Positions 24,050 to 36,698 are shown, counted from the first letter of the stretch. The stretch is 59,688 bases of DNA from Oscillospiraceae bacterium (GCA_902768805.1 CACXMX010000004.1:1-59688), one strand, 5' to 3'. Made by a program: numbers and translations. The notes: generated by a model from the letters alone, not told the origin.

Positions 24050-24405
24050 GTGCCGATCGGGTCTGTAAGCCGGGTTCTGTCTTAAACAGCCATCTGTCTC
24101 GACGCGCCGTTGCCGACGCGCTCAAGCCGCCTCCCCGGGACGGCCGGGCCGGCCATATGTCCCTCCACGGCGTTGCTCCGGATAGAGTTTACAGCATCGT
24201 TCCGTCTCCGGACGATGGGTGAGCTCTTACCTCGCCTTTCCACCCTTACCGCGGCTGCGAAGCAGCCGCGGCGGTATATCTCTGTTGCACTTGTCCTGGG
24301 GTCACCCCCGGCGGGCGTTACCCGTTATCCCTGCCCTGCGGAGCCCGGACTTTCCTCACGTACAGGCTTTCGCCTCGCACGCGCGGCTGTTCGGCCCGGT
24401 CGGCC
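24050..24405 (-). ncRNA. rnpB: RNase P RNA (bacterial type A)
   Basis: On the minus strand the conserved GAGGAAAGTCCGGGCT (about 24349-24364), the CAGGGCAGGGATAACGGGTAA segment and the terminal AACCCGGCTTACAG block are present in order. The 5' GCCGACCGGG pairs with the 3' CCCGATCGGC as stem P1 (one mismatch), which sets the ends. It is the catalytic RNA that trims 5' leaders of tRNA precursors. Its promoter is at 24411-24439 (-) and its terminator at 24007-24040. ORFs across it are spurious. The end points are good to a few bases. Confidence 0.95.
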
Positions 24406-24410
24406 CTATG

Positions 24411-24439
24411 ATTCTACCCGCAGGGAGCGCGGTTGTCAA
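24411..24439 (-). promoter_or_regulatory. Promoter of rnpB
   Basis: On the minus strand, TTGACA (24434-24439), exactly 17 bases, TAGAAT (24411-24416). The predicted start falls at about 24404-24405, matching the P1 helix. Confidence 0.85.
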
Positions 24440-24445
24440 TAAAGA

Positions 24446-24474
24446 TTGAATTCCCGGTGCGAAACAGATATAAT
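24446..24474 (+). promoter_or_regulatory. Promoter of the murD-ligA operon
   Basis: TTGAAT (24446-24451), 17 bases, TATAAT (24469-24474), 34 bases before the murD ATG and divergent from the rnpB promoter. Confidence 0.8.
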
Positions 24475-24508
24475 AAACCGATGAAAAATCAGATCCGGAG
24501 GAAAGAAT

Positions 24509-25894
24509 ATGACACTGGATTCCTATATAGCCGGCCTCAAAGGAAAGCGGATCGCCGTGGTGGGGCTGGGCGTGAGCAATATGCCGCTGCTCCGTACGCT
24601 CCTCTCCGCCGGCTGCCGGGTGACGGCCCGGGACAGACGCACGGAGGAGGCCTTCGGCACGGAGGAGGCGGCGCGCCTGCGCGCTGCGGGCTGCGCTCTG
24701 CGGCTGGGGCCGGACTATCTGGAGGACTTGAGCGAGGACGTGATCTTCCGTACGCCGGGTCTGCACCCCTTTACTCCGCAGCTGGCGGAGGCGAAGGAGC
24801 GCGGAGCGGTGCTCACCTCCGAGATGGAGGCCTTTTTTGCCGTGTGCCCCTGCCCGATCATCGCCGTGACCGGCTCCGACGGAAAAACCACCACGACCAC
24901 GATCATATCCGAACTGCTCCGGGCGGAAGGATACACCGTACACCTGGGAGGAAACATCGGCACGCCGCTGCTGACGAAAGCCGGGGAGATGAAGAGTGAG
25001 GACGCTGCGGTGCTGGAGCTGAGCTCTTTTCAGCTGCACAGCATGGAATGCCGGCCCCACGTGGCTGTGATCACCAACGTCAGCCCCAACCACCTGGACG
25101 TGCATCCCAGCTACGAGGATTACCGGACGGCCAAAAAACAGATCTTTCTGGGACAGGGACCGGAGGACATACTGGTGCTCAACGCCGACAACGCCATCAC
25201 CCGCGCCATGTCGCCGGAGGCGAAGGGCGAGGTCCGCTTTTTCTCCCGGCAGGAAAAACCGGACAACGGATGCCGGTTCGACGGCACGACCGTGTGGCGC
25301 GTGCAGAACGGGCGGGAGACGAAGATCCTCGACGCCTCGGACATCCTGCTGCCGGGACTGCATAATGTGGAAAACTACATGGCCGCTTTCGCCGCGACCG
25401 GCGGGATGGTGTCCGACGAGACCTGCCGGAAGGTGGCCGGATCCTTCCGCGGCGTGGCGCACAGGCTGGAGATGATCCGCACGCTCCGGGGCGTGACCTA
25501 CTGCAACGACTCCATCGCGTCCAGCCCCACACGGACGATCGCCGGGCTGCGCGCGCTCAAGCAAAAGCCCATCCTGATCGCGGGAGGCTACGACAAGCAC
25601 ATCCCCTTCGATGAACTGGGCGGCGAGATCTGCCGCAGGGTCAGGGAGCTCTTTCTCACCGGCTTTACGGCGGACAAGATCGCCGAGGCCGTAAAGGCCT
25701 CTCCGGACTACGACCCGGAAAAGCTGAAGATCCACATCATCGACGATTTTCGCGAGACGGTGCTGGCCGCTTCCGCGGCGGCAGAGGAGGGCGATCTGGT
25801 GCTGCTGTCCCCGGCCTGCGCGTCGTTTGACAAATTCAAAAACTTCGAGGAGCGGGGGAATACGTTCCGCCGCATCGTTACGGAACTGGAGTGA
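24509..25894 (+). CDS. murD: UDP-N-acetylmuramoyl-L-alanine--D-glutamate ligase
   Basis: A 461-residue protein. It has the N-terminal UDP-binding Rossmann part (IAVVGLGVSN), the ATP loop GSDGKTTTT (122-130), the GGNIGTPLL and ELSSFQL motifs, TNVSPNHLDVH in the central Mur ligase domain and YCNDSIASSPTRTIAGL in the C-terminal part. It adds D-Glu to UDP-MurNAc-Ala in peptidoglycan synthesis in the cytoplasm. The ribosome site is CGGAGG. It leads a tight run of five genes to ligA; no other mur genes adjoin it. Confidence 0.96.
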   Translation: MTLDSYIAGLKGKRIAVVGLGVSNMPLLRTLLSAGCRVTARDRRTEEAFGTEEAARLRAAGCALRLGPDYLEDLSEDVIFRTPGLHPFTPQLAEAKERGAVLTSEMEAFFAVCPCPIIAVTGSDGKTTTTTIISELLRAEGYTVHLGGNIGTPLLTKAGEMKSEDAAVLELSSFQLHSMECRPHVAVITNVSPNHLDVHPSYEDYRTAKKQIFLGQGPEDILVLNADNAITRAMSPEAKGEVRFFSRQEKPDNGCRFDGTTVWRVQNGRETKILDASDILLPGLHNVENYMAAFAATGGMVSDETCRKVAGSFRGVAHRLEMIRTLRGVTYCNDSIASSPTRTIAGLRALKQKPILIAGGYDKHIPFDELGGEICRRVRELFLTGFTADKIAEAVKASPDYDPEKLKIHIIDDFRETVLAASAAAEEGDLVLLSPACASFDKFKNFEERGNTFRRIVTELE

Positions 25895-25899
25895 ACGGC

Positions 25900-26934
25900 A
25901 TGGAACTGCGCGAAATGATCATGGAGCTGGCCTCCCGGACGGGGCCCTCGGGCTTCGAGTGCCGGGCGGCGGAAAGGGCCCGCGAGCTGCTGGAGCCCTT
26001 CGCGGACGAGATAAGCACGGATGTCCTCGGAAACCTGATCGCCGTGCGGCGCTGCGGCGAGGCGAACGCCCCTCTGGTGCTGCTGGACGCCCATATGGAC
26101 GAGGTGGGCCTGATCGTGACCGGGTACGAGGGCGGCTTCCTGCGTTTCAGCAATATCGGGGGAGTGGACGCGCGGATCCTGCCGGCGGCCGAGGTACTGC
26201 TGCTGACCGCGGACGGACCTCTGCGCGGCGTGATCGACGTTATGCCGCCGCATGTGCTCACGGCGGAAGAGAAGGAAAAGCCCCTGCCGATAGACAAGCT
26301 CTTCATCGACGCGGGCTTCACGGATGAGGAGACGGCAAGCAAACGCGTGCCCCGAGGTACGGCCGTAAGCTACGCCGCTCCGTGCTTCGCCATGGGAGAA
26401 AACCTTCTGTGCGGAAAGTCGCTGGACGACCGGAGCTGCGCGGCGGTCCTGATCCGGGCGATGCAGCTGCTTTCGGGCCGGAAGCTCGCCGTGGATGTGG
26501 CCGTCAACCTGGCGGCGCAGGAGGAGGTGGGCGGCCGGGGCGCCGTCGTAGGGACCTACGCCCTGGCGCCGGAATATGCCCTCGCCGTGGACGTGTCCTT
26601 TGCCCGGGAGCCCGGCTCGCCGGCGGACAAGACCTTCAAGATCGACTGCGGCGCGCTCATCGGGGTGGGCCCGGCGGCGACCCGGAGCGTGTCGGACAGA
26701 CTGATCGCTCTGGCGGAGAAAAAGGGGATCCCCTTCGAGATCGAAGTCCTGGGCGGATACAGCGGCACCGACGGCGACGATATCCTCGTATCCCGCTCGG
26801 GCGTGGCCACGGGCGTGGTGTCTCTGCCGCTCCGCTATATGCACACGCCGGCTGAGGTCATAGACCTGCGCTCGGCCGAGGCGGTCGCGGAGCTGATCGC
26901 GGCCTGGGTCGTGAGTTTCGGAGAGGAGGACTGA
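25900..26934 (+). CDS. M42-family aminopeptidase (first of two)
   Basis: About 344 residues from ATG 25900 (GGAG eight bases upstream; a GTG at 25891 would overlap murD). Zinc ligands and catalytic residues are visible: AHMDEVG (H65, D67), KSLDDRSCA, AQEEVGGRGA, the Asp in ALAVDVSF and a final His in YMHTPAEVI. M42 enzymes form dodecameric shells that trim short peptides. Three bases separate it from a second M42 gene of similar length but low visible identity, suggesting complementary specificities. Confidence 0.92.
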   Translation: MELREMIMELASRTGPSGFECRAAERARELLEPFADEISTDVLGNLIAVRRCGEANAPLVLLDAHMDEVGLIVTGYEGGFLRFSNIGGVDARILPAAEVLLLTADGPLRGVIDVMPPHVLTAEEKEKPLPIDKLFIDAGFTDEETASKRVPRGTAVSYAAPCFAMGENLLCGKSLDDRSCAAVLIRAMQLLSGRKLAVDVAVNLAAQEEVGGRGAVVGTYALAPEYALAVDVSFAREPGSPADKTFKIDCGALIGVGPAATRSVSDRLIALAEKKGIPFEIEVLGGYSGTDGDDILVSRSGVATGVVSLPLRYMHTPAEVIDLRSAEAVAELIAAWVVSFGEED

Positions 26935-26937
26935 GCC

Positions 26938-27952
26938 ATGCTGGACACCGTGAAAAAACTCTGCGCGCTCCCGGGCGTCTCCGGCTGGGAGGACGAGGTG
27001 CGCGACCGGATCCTGGAGCAGGCGATGCCCCACGCCGACGAGATCGGGACCGACGCGCTCGGCAATCTGTACATTTTTAAAAAAGGCGCGCTCACGCCCG
27101 CGAAGCCCCTGATGGTCTGCGCGCACATGGACGAGGTGGGGCTGATCGTCACGAATATCGACGAGGACGGCTATCTCCGCTTCGACTTTGTCGGCGGCGT
27201 GGACCGGCGCGTCGTATTGGGCAAACGCGTTTTCATCGGCCCGGACGCCGTCCCCGGCGTCGTCGGGCTTAAGGCGATCCATCTTACCGACGCAGAGGAG
27301 CGCTCCTCGGTGCCCAAGACGGAGTCCCTGAGAGTGGATATCGGGGCGGAAAACGCCGAGGCGGCGAAAAAGAAGGTGCGCCCGGGCGACCGCGGTGTCT
27401 TTGACAATACCGTTTACGAGTTCGGCGACGGTTTTTTGAAGGCCAAGGCGCTGGACGACCGGATCGGCTGCGCGGCCATGCTCAAACTGCTGGAGAGAGA
27501 TCTGCCGGCGGACACATGGTTCGTCTTCACCGTGCAGGAGGAGGTCGGCTGCCGCGGCGCGGCCGTGGCGGCGGAACGGGTGAAGCCCGGCTTCGCGCTG
27601 GTGCTGGAGACCACCACCGCCGCGGACATCGCCGGAACGGAAAAGGGCCGTGAGGTCTGTTTCCTCGGGAAAGGACCGGTGATCCCCTTCATGGACAAGG
27701 GCACGATCTACCCCCGCGCGGTATACGAGCGCTGCACCGCGGCGGCGGACCGCTGCTCTGTCCCGTGGCAGACCAAAAGCTGGATCTCCGGCGGAACGGA
27801 CGCCTCCGCGATCCAGAGAAGAGGAGAAGGGGCGGCGGTGCTTACCGTTTCGGTGCCCCTTCGCAGCATCCATTCCCCGGCCAGCGTGGGCTGCATAAAG
27901 GATATCGAGGCGCTGCCCGTGCTTGCCGAAAAGATCCTGGAGGAAATGGCAC

Positions 27953-27963
<11 letters not shown>
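26938..27963 (+). CDS. M42-family aminopeptidase (second of two)
   Basis: A 341-residue protein with AHMDEVG, KALDDRIGCAAM, VQEEVGCRGA, VLETTTAADIA and SIHSPASV. Glu in LVLETT takes the place of Asp at the metal-bridging position seen in the first M42 gene, a known split within the family. It acts on peptides in the cytoplasm. The ribosome site is GAGGAGG. The last codons overlap the start of the next gene by 11 bases. Confidence 0.92.
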
Positions 27964-31221
<3,258 letters not shown>

Positions 31222-31244
31222 GGCGTCTTCTTCATCGGAGCGTA

Positions 31245-31279
31245 AAAAAGGATCTCCCGCGCCGCGGGAGATCCTTTTT
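31245..31279. terminator. Bidirectional terminator between ligA and the UroD-like gene
   Basis: A 16-bp perfect stem (31245-31260 with 31264-31279) with A5 and T5 ends, working on both strands for the two convergent genes. Confidence 0.9.
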
Positions 31280-31306
31280 CTGTCCTCTCCGGAGGTCTCT
31301 TCCGGA

Positions 31307-32545
31307 TCAGTATTTGCCGTATTCGTACACGGATTCGAGGAGCGTCTCCATGTTCTCCTCGGGGGCGTCCTCCAGACTGTACTGGCAGGAGAACAGGTAG
31401 CCGCCGCCGGGAGCCATGATGTCCAGGTGCTTTTTCACCTCGTCGCGGATGCGCTCGGGAGTGCCGTAGCGCACCGTATACACCGGGAAACCGCCCATCA
31501 GGCAGGCGATATCGCCCAGCTCCTTCTTGGCCAGCGCCAGGTCCACGTTTTCAAAGTGGTACACCACCTTGTTCTCGGGGACCTCCTTGAGGTACGGCAG
31601 ACGGGTGTTGTAGGAGCCCTCGGTGTATACCACGGGCGTGATGCCGTTGTCGATCAGCGCCAGGATCCACTGCTGCAGGTAGGGCCAGTACAGTTCGCGG
31701 TAATCCTCGTCGCTGATGAAGTTGTCGAAGCCCTTGTGCAGCATGACCCAGCCGTATCTGCTGCCGGTCATTTTGCAGAAGTTCAGCGTACCGTTGATGT
31801 GGTATTTCACAAACATGTCCAGAGCCTTCTTCACGTTGTCCCTGTCGTCGACCAGGTCGGGCATCATGCCGAAGGTGCCGCGCAGCGTGTCGCCGAGCAT
31901 GTCGAAAGCCGTGGCCGAGCCGCCGCCGGAGATGGAGTAGTAGCCCAGCTCGGAAAGCTTGGCGCTGTATTTGGCCACGACGGAGCCGAAGCGCTGCTGC
32001 TCCTCCGCCGCGGCAAGCAGGCGCTTGTACACGGGGATCATGTCCGGTGAGGTGAGAAGGCCCTGCGCTCCGCCGAGCACCAAGTTGGTGTAATCCAGAT
32101 CCTTCGTGAATTCAAACAGGCCGAGTGTCCGGGGGAGATGCTTGGTCAGCCAGAACTCCGCGGGGTGGTCGAAGAATTCGTCGTATTCCCCGTCCTCCAG
32201 AGTGGGGAACTCGATGAACTGATAGGTGTTGTTCACATCCAGCCCCTTGGGGTCGCCGGGCCAGCGGGCGGTCTTGGAATCCAGATTCTCCAGGATCTTT
32301 GCCGCGGGGGTGAAGTTGCTCACCGAGGCTGTGTCGGTGTAGCTGTATTTGGTATAGAAGTCCAGCATCGCCTGGCAGGCCGCCTCATGGTCGATCATGG
32401 CCTCGGCCATGGTGAGGCCCGCTTTTTTGATCGGGTAGCTGCCCACACCGATCACGTTGGGGACGCGGTCGGGCTGCTTGTTGGCCACCGCGGTCTCACA
32501 GCGGAGCTTGCGCTCGGCATATCGTTTCGCGTATTCTTCCGTCAT
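31307..32545 (-). CDS. UroD-family methyltransferase-like protein
   Basis: A 412-residue protein with an AGAGGAGG ribosome site. The layout is that of the uroporphyrinogen decarboxylase/methyltransferase barrel: PDRVPNVIGVGSYP near the N-terminus, YHINGTLNFCKMTGSRYGWVMLHKG, a GITPVVYTEGSYNTRLPYL strand and YHFENVDLALAKKELGDIACLMGG. It lacks the HxCG motif of corrinoid methyltransferases and of the gene at the window's left end; Glu/Tyr occupy that region. It is probably not hemE, as no haem genes are near. A TATAAT at about 32593-32598 (-) may be its -10, with a poor -35. The substrate is unknown. Confidence 0.8.
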   Translation of the reverse strand: MTEEYAKRYAERKLRCETAVANKQPDRVPNVIGVGSYPIKKAGLTMAEAMIDHEAACQAMLDFYTKYSYTDTASVSNFTPAAKILENLDSKTARWPGDPKGLDVNNTYQFIEFPTLEDGEYDEFFDHPAEFWLTKHLPRTLGLFEFTKDLDYTNLVLGGAQGLLTSPDMIPVYKRLLAAAEEQQRFGSVVAKYSAKLSELGYYSISGGGSATAFDMLGDTLRGTFGMMPDLVDDRDNVKKALDMFVKYHINGTLNFCKMTGSRYGWVMLHKGFDNFISDEDYRELYWPYLQQWILALIDNGITPVVYTEGSYNTRLPYLKEVPENKVVYHFENVDLALAKKELGDIACLMGGFPVYTVRYGTPERIRDEVKKHLDIMAPGGGYLFSCQYSLEDAPEENMETLLESVYEYGKY

Positions 32546-32696
32546 GTGTATTCCTCCTCTTTCGATAACACATCGTCAGCATTGCCGTAATTCCATTATA
32601 TCCGCCGCGGCCGGAGCGGGATACGGACCGACAGAACAAAGATGTTCCGCCTGAAACCTCTATAATATGTATGAAGCGGACACGGGCACGTTTTTC

Positions 32697-32737
32697 TTGA
32701 CATTGCAGCGGTGTCAGAATAAGCTTACAGTGTAAGC
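32697..32737 (+). promoter_or_regulatory. Promoter with overlapping palindromic operator before the ZIP gene
   Basis: TTGACA (32697-32702), 17 bases, TAAGCT (32720-32725). A 15-base palindrome (GCTTACAGTGTAAGC, 32723-32737) covers the -10 and start region, as expected for a repressor site. The TTACA-N-TGTAA shape recalls several metal or BlaI-type operators, but I cannot name the regulator. Confidence 0.6.
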
Positions 32738-32802
32738 GGGCTTCTTTTCCGCATTTCGGCGGAACGGCCTGCGGGAGATCCGAAGAAGGGTGAGGTGTGC
32801 GG

Positions 32803-33657
32803 ATGAACACGATCTGGATCCTCGTGGGGATCACGGCGATTGCCGGCGTCGGAGGCACCGGCATGGGCGGCGTGATCGCATGCCTGTTCCGCAAGGATTC
32901 CGACAAGACGGTCAGCCTTCTGCTCTCCTTTGCCGCCGGCGTCATGACCTCTGTGGTGTGCTTCGACCTCTTGACGGAGGCGCTGCACCCGGATGGGGCG
33001 GAGACCGGCGTATGGCCGGTGATCGGCGGCGTGATCGTGGGGTTCGCGGTGATCGCGCTGCTCAACGCGCTGATCGACAGATCGACAAATCATGAAGTGG
33101 AGCATATAGACGAGAATCATCCGAGGACCGCGGATTCCCTGGAGGAGCTGACCCACGCCAACCACCTGCGGGAGCACAGAGAAGGGCGTCAGCCCCGCAG
33201 CGGGCTTTTCCTTGCCGGGCTGGTGATGGCGGCGGCCATCGCGCTGCACAACGTGCCCGAGGGCATGGTGATCGGCGCGTCCTTTGCCAGAACGGCGGAC
33301 AGTCTCCTCAGCAATCGGGGCGGGCTGATCATGGCGCTGGTGATCGGCCTGCACAATATACCGGAGGGCATGGCCGTGGCCGTGCCGCTGATCTCCGGCG
33401 GCATGAGCAAAGTGCATTCCGTATGCGTTACGGCCCTGTCCGGCGCGCCCACCATCCTGGGAGCCGTGATGGGATTCCTGATCGGCACCATCAGCCCGAC
33501 GGCGCTGGTGCTCTCGCTGAGCTTCGCCTCCGGAGCCATGCTGTATGTGGTGTTCGGCGAACTGCTGCCCGAATCCATTCTGATGTGGAAGTCAAAACTG
33601 CCCGCGACGTTCACGGTGCTGGGGATGCTGACGGGTTTGCTCATTATTTATCTGTGA
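32803..33657 (+). CDS. ZIP-family divalent metal transporter
   Basis: About 284 residues with eight predicted spans, from ATG 32803. The signature metal-site motifs HNVPEG (H149) and HNIPEG (H184) are in spans 4 and 5. A cytoplasmic histidine-rich loop (NHEVEHIDENH) precedes span 4. ZIP carriers of the ZupT/GufA branch import or equilibrate Zn2+, Fe2+ or Mn2+. The palindrome at 32723-32737 suggests metal-responsive control. It is monocistronic, followed by the hairpin at 33748. Confidence 0.9.
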   Translation: MNTIWILVGITAIAGVGGTGMGGVIACLFRKDSDKTVSLLLSFAAGVMTSVVCFDLLTEALHPDGAETGVWPVIGGVIVGFAVIALLNALIDRSTNHEVEHIDENHPRTADSLEELTHANHLREHREGRQPRSGLFLAGLVMAAAIALHNVPEGMVIGASFARTADSLLSNRGGLIMALVIGLHNIPEGMAVAVPLISGGMSKVHSVCVTALSGAPTILGAVMGFLIGTISPTALVLSLSFASGAMLYVVFGELLPESILMWKSKLPATFTVLGMLTGLLIIYL

Positions 33658-33723
33658 CGCCGCCGGGGGCATGGCGCGGCCCCGCAAAATGAATAATCGC
33701 ATTCGGATCCACTCCTCTATGCA

Positions 33724-33788
33724 TTGACGAAAGGCATTTCGCATGATAGACTGTTTGTCGGTATTTGACAGACAGTCTGCCTTTTTTT
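33724..33788 (+). promoter_or_regulatory. Possible promoter overlapped by a 12-bp hairpin with T tract
   Basis: TTGACG (33724-33729), 17 bases, TAGACT (33747-33752) looks like a promoter. The -10 is also the base of a 12-bp stem (33748-33759 with 33767-33778, one G-T pair) followed by GCC and seven Ts. It can be read as the ZIP gene's terminator or as an operator/attenuator for the sugar cassette. Confidence 0.5.
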
Positions 33789-33813
33789 ATAAAAGAATTG
33801 GAGGAATCGGCAA

Positions 33814-35277
33814 TTGGATCGCTCGAAAATCATCTTCGGAAACGAGATCGCCGACAGGGTCTATCGCAAGGCCTGCCGGCAGAAGGAAAAGAATCGCGAA
33901 AAACTCGGTGACGACAGCGGTACCGAGTATTATTTTGCGGCGCGGCCCAACGCCGTTTTGTCCGACCTGGGCGTACAGAACCTGGAACTGACGGAGGCCC
34001 CCGGCGAGGAGCTCCCGGAGAAGGCGGTGATCGTGGGGAATATCCGCATGGGTTACGGCCATTACCGCATCTCCATCGCGATCGCCTCGGCCGCCCGGGC
34101 TCTGGGCTATACGCCCTGCTGGCTCGATCTGAACTCCTTCCCCGGATCCACGGCCACGAAACTGATCTCCGCGCAGAACGATCTGTACTCTCTGGGGTCC
34201 CGTCTGTCGCAGAAATCGAAGCTTTTCAACGCGCTCGTGTGGGATCCGCTCAACAGCGAGGGCTTCCGCAAGCTGACCTACAACGCGGGTGACCAGAAAA
34301 ACGCCGAGCTGATGGAGCCTCTGCTGCGTCACCTGCCCAAGGACGTGCCGTTCCTCGCGACCCACGCGTGGCCGGCCCAGGCGGCCAATCACGCCGGGTT
34401 TGAGCGGGTGGTGAACGTTATCCCGGATAACTGGCCCATGGCGCTCCACCTCGCCGAGGGGAGCATCCACACGGTGCAGACGCCCTCTTCCTTCCTCGGA
34501 TACAAGATGCTCCGCGGTATGGACAAAAAGCGGATCCTCAAGCCCATGCCGGAGGGATCGGTGGTATACACCGGCCATTATATCGACCATGAGCTGGTGG
34601 AAAACATCGAAGCGGACTGCGCCGCGCGGCTGGAGCGGCTCCGCTGGGGCGCGCCGCGCCGGTATCTGCTGTCTCTGGGCGGCGCGGGCGCTCAGCAGAA
34701 GCTCACGGAGGACGTGATCCGCCATCTGATCCCCCAGATCAAACAGCGCAAAGCCTCGCTGTTCCTCAATGTGGGCGATCATCGGGACGTATGGGATTCC
34801 ATCCTCACCCATATCCCGGCGCTGCACGGCATGACCGAGTCCCATTTCGACGACTTCGAGGCGGTGAAGAGAGCCCTCTCCGACGACGGCGAGCTGCGGG
34901 GCGTTCAGGTGTTTGGGGACAGCGATATCTTCGCGGCGGTCTACATCACCAACCTGCTGCTGCGCCACTGCGACGTGCTGCTCACCAAACCGAGCGAGCT
35001 GGCGTTTTATCCCGTGCCGAAGATCATGCTCCGCCGCGTGGGCGGGCATGAGGCCTGGGGCGCCATCCGCAGCGCGGAGGTGGGGGACGGCACTTATGAG
35101 TGCGATAAGACCGGCGAGGTGCTCGCCCTGATCGATCAGATCACCTTCGGGAGCGAGATCCTGCCCGCTCTGTGCGAGGGGATCCGCCGCGCGAACGCCG
35201 TGGGCATCTACAACGGAGCCTACGAGGCGGTGAAGCTCGCGGCCGCCCCGAATGAGAAGCGCCCCGCCGCCGAATAA
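33814..35277 (+). CDS. GT-B-like protein of unknown function, first gene of an alpha-galactoside cassette
   Basis: A 487-residue protein starting at TTG 33814, about 10 bases after GGAGG. GNIRMGYGHYRISIAIA (about 72-88) resembles the N-terminal glycine loop of MurG/MGDG-synthase-like glycosyltransferases. YLLSLGGAGAQQ and HCDVLLTKPSELAFYPVPKI resemble the second-domain strand and the nucleotide-sugar loop. There are no membrane spans. Linkage to a GPH symporter and a GH36 enzyme suggests sugar or glycolipid metabolism. The glycosyltransferase assignment is inferred from motifs only. Confidence 0.6.
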   Translation: MDRSKIIFGNEIADRVYRKACRQKEKNREKLGDDSGTEYYFAARPNAVLSDLGVQNLELTEAPGEELPEKAVIVGNIRMGYGHYRISIAIASAARALGYTPCWLDLNSFPGSTATKLISAQNDLYSLGSRLSQKSKLFNALVWDPLNSEGFRKLTYNAGDQKNAELMEPLLRHLPKDVPFLATHAWPAQAANHAGFERVVNVIPDNWPMALHLAEGSIHTVQTPSSFLGYKMLRGMDKKRILKPMPEGSVVYTGHYIDHELVENIEADCAARLERLRWGAPRRYLLSLGGAGAQQKLTEDVIRHLIPQIKQRKASLFLNVGDHRDVWDSILTHIPALHGMTESHFDDFEAVKRALSDDGELRGVQVFGDSDIFAAVYITNLLLRHCDVLLTKPSELAFYPVPKIMLRRVGGHEAWGAIRSAEVGDGTYECDKTGEVLALIDQITFGSEILPALCEGIRRANAVGIYNGAYEAVKLAAAPNEKRPAAE

Positions 35278-35309
35278 GCCCTGACGGACATTATAAAGGG
35301 AGAACAGGA

Positions 35310-36698
35310 ATGAAAAAGAAACCGATCACCAACAAAGTTTTGTGGATCTTCGCGGTGGGCCAGTTCGGATGGAGTCTGCTCTCGGGCATCATCTCCACCT
35401 GGCTGGTGCATCTGTATACCGGGGTGCCGGTCAATCCGGGCGACACCAACGGACTTTTCGCCCGCTTTATTTCCCAGAATCCCCTGATCGCCTCTCTGAC
35501 CCTCTTCGGCGTCATCACGGCGGTGGGCCGCGTGTTCGACGCCGTGACCGACCCGATGGTTGCCAGCTGGTCCGACCGCGCCGCCTTTAAGGGCGGACGC
35601 CGGATCCCGTTCATGAAAGCGGTGGCCGTGCCCTTCGCGCTGTGCACGGTGGGCGTGTTCTTTCTGCCGCAGACCGCGTCCGTGACGGCCAACAACACGA
35701 TCATTTTCGTGCTGCTGATGCTGTTCTACCTGTTCATGACCATCTACTGCACGCCGTACAACGCGCTGATCGCCGAACTGGGAGACACCCAGAAAAACCG
35801 TATCAACGTGTCGACCTATATCTCCTTCACCTATATCGCCGGCTTTTCCCTGGCCACGCTGATCCCGTCCCTCGCCGGGCCGCTGGAAGGAGTCGCGGGC
35901 AGTCAGGAGGGCGCTATCCGCCTGGCCATAGGCATCATGTCGGCGGTGGCCTGCGCGGCGTTGCTGGTGCCGGCCCTGTTCATAAAGGAACGGGAATACA
36001 TCGACTCCGAGCCCGTTAAGACCCCGGCCTTCACTTCCCTGGTCAGGACCTTTACGAACGGTCAGTTCCGCCGGTTCGTCTACGCGGACGTGATCTACTT
36101 TTTCGCGGTCACGCTTTTCCAGACGGGGCTGGCGGACTTCGAGACCCAGCTGATGGGCATCGACTCCTCCAATACCTTCACGCTGACGGTTCTCATGACC
36201 GTGATCAGCCTGTCGCTGTATCCGGCGGTGAACAAACTGGCGCCGAGGGTGGGGAAGAAAAAGCTCATCGTCGTGGGGTTCTTTGCCTATTCGCTGGTGT
36301 TCCTTCTCACGGCGCTGTGCGGGCAGGGAATGATCTGGGGCGTCCTCGTCGCCGGCTGCGCCGGGATCCCGATGGCGATCCTGGGCATCCTGCCCCAGGC
36401 CTGCGTGGCGGATGTGGCGGAGCTCAGCCGTCTGGAGACCGGAGAGGACCGCAGCGGCATGTTTTTCGCCGCGAGGACCTTTGCCATGAAGATGGGCCAG
36501 GCGATCTCCATGGTGGCCTATACTTCGGTCACGGTATCAAAGACGGCCGCCGACGGCACGGCCTACGTCACCGCCTCCCAGTACCGCACCGCCGCCGGCA
36601 TCGCCTTCGGTGCCTGCCTGATCGGCGCGATCCTGTTTTTGTTCTACGGGGAGAAGAAGATCCTCTCGAGCATCGAGCGGCTCAAGGCAGAGCGCTGA
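35310..36698 (+). CDS. GPH-family (MelB-like) sugar:cation symporter
   Basis: A 462-residue, 12-span carrier. FDAVTDPMVASWSDR is the MelB cation-site region (Asp pair), and RRIPFMKAVAVPFALC the following basic loop. GPH carriers import galactosides, pentosides or glucuronides with Na+ or H+. The GH36 gene 16 bases downstream suggests an alpha-galactoside. The ribosome site is AAAGGGAG. Confidence 0.9.
   Translation: MKKKPITNKVLWIFAVGQFGWSLLSGIISTWLVHLYTGVPVNPGDTNGLFARFISQNPLIASLTLFGVITAVGRVFDAVTDPMVASWSDRAAFKGGRRIPFMKAVAVPFALCTVGVFFLPQTASVTANNTIIFVLLMLFYLFMTIYCTPYNALIAELGDTQKNRINVSTYISFTYIAGFSLATLIPSLAGPLEGVAGSQEGAIRLAIGIMSAVACAALLVPALFIKEREYIDSEPVKTPAFTSLVRTFTNGQFRRFVYADVIYFFAVTLFQTGLADFETQLMGIDSSNTFTLTVLMTVISLSLYPAVNKLAPRVGKKKLIVVGFFAYSLVFLLTALCGQGMIWGVLVAGCAGIPMAILGILPQACVADVAELSRLETGEDRSGMFFAARTFAMKMGQAISMVAYTSVTVSKTAADGTAYVTASQYRTAAGIAFGACLIGAILFLFYGEKKILSSIERLKAER

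Noticed and set aside
24110-24449. Plus-strand reading frames across 24110-24449
   Set aside because: They lie across RNase P RNA, which is supported by conserved sequence, P1 pairing, promoter and terminator.
31307-32545. hemE (true uroporphyrinogen decarboxylase)
   Set aside because: The N-terminal and active-site arginine motifs of HemE are not visible, and no haem genes are nearby.
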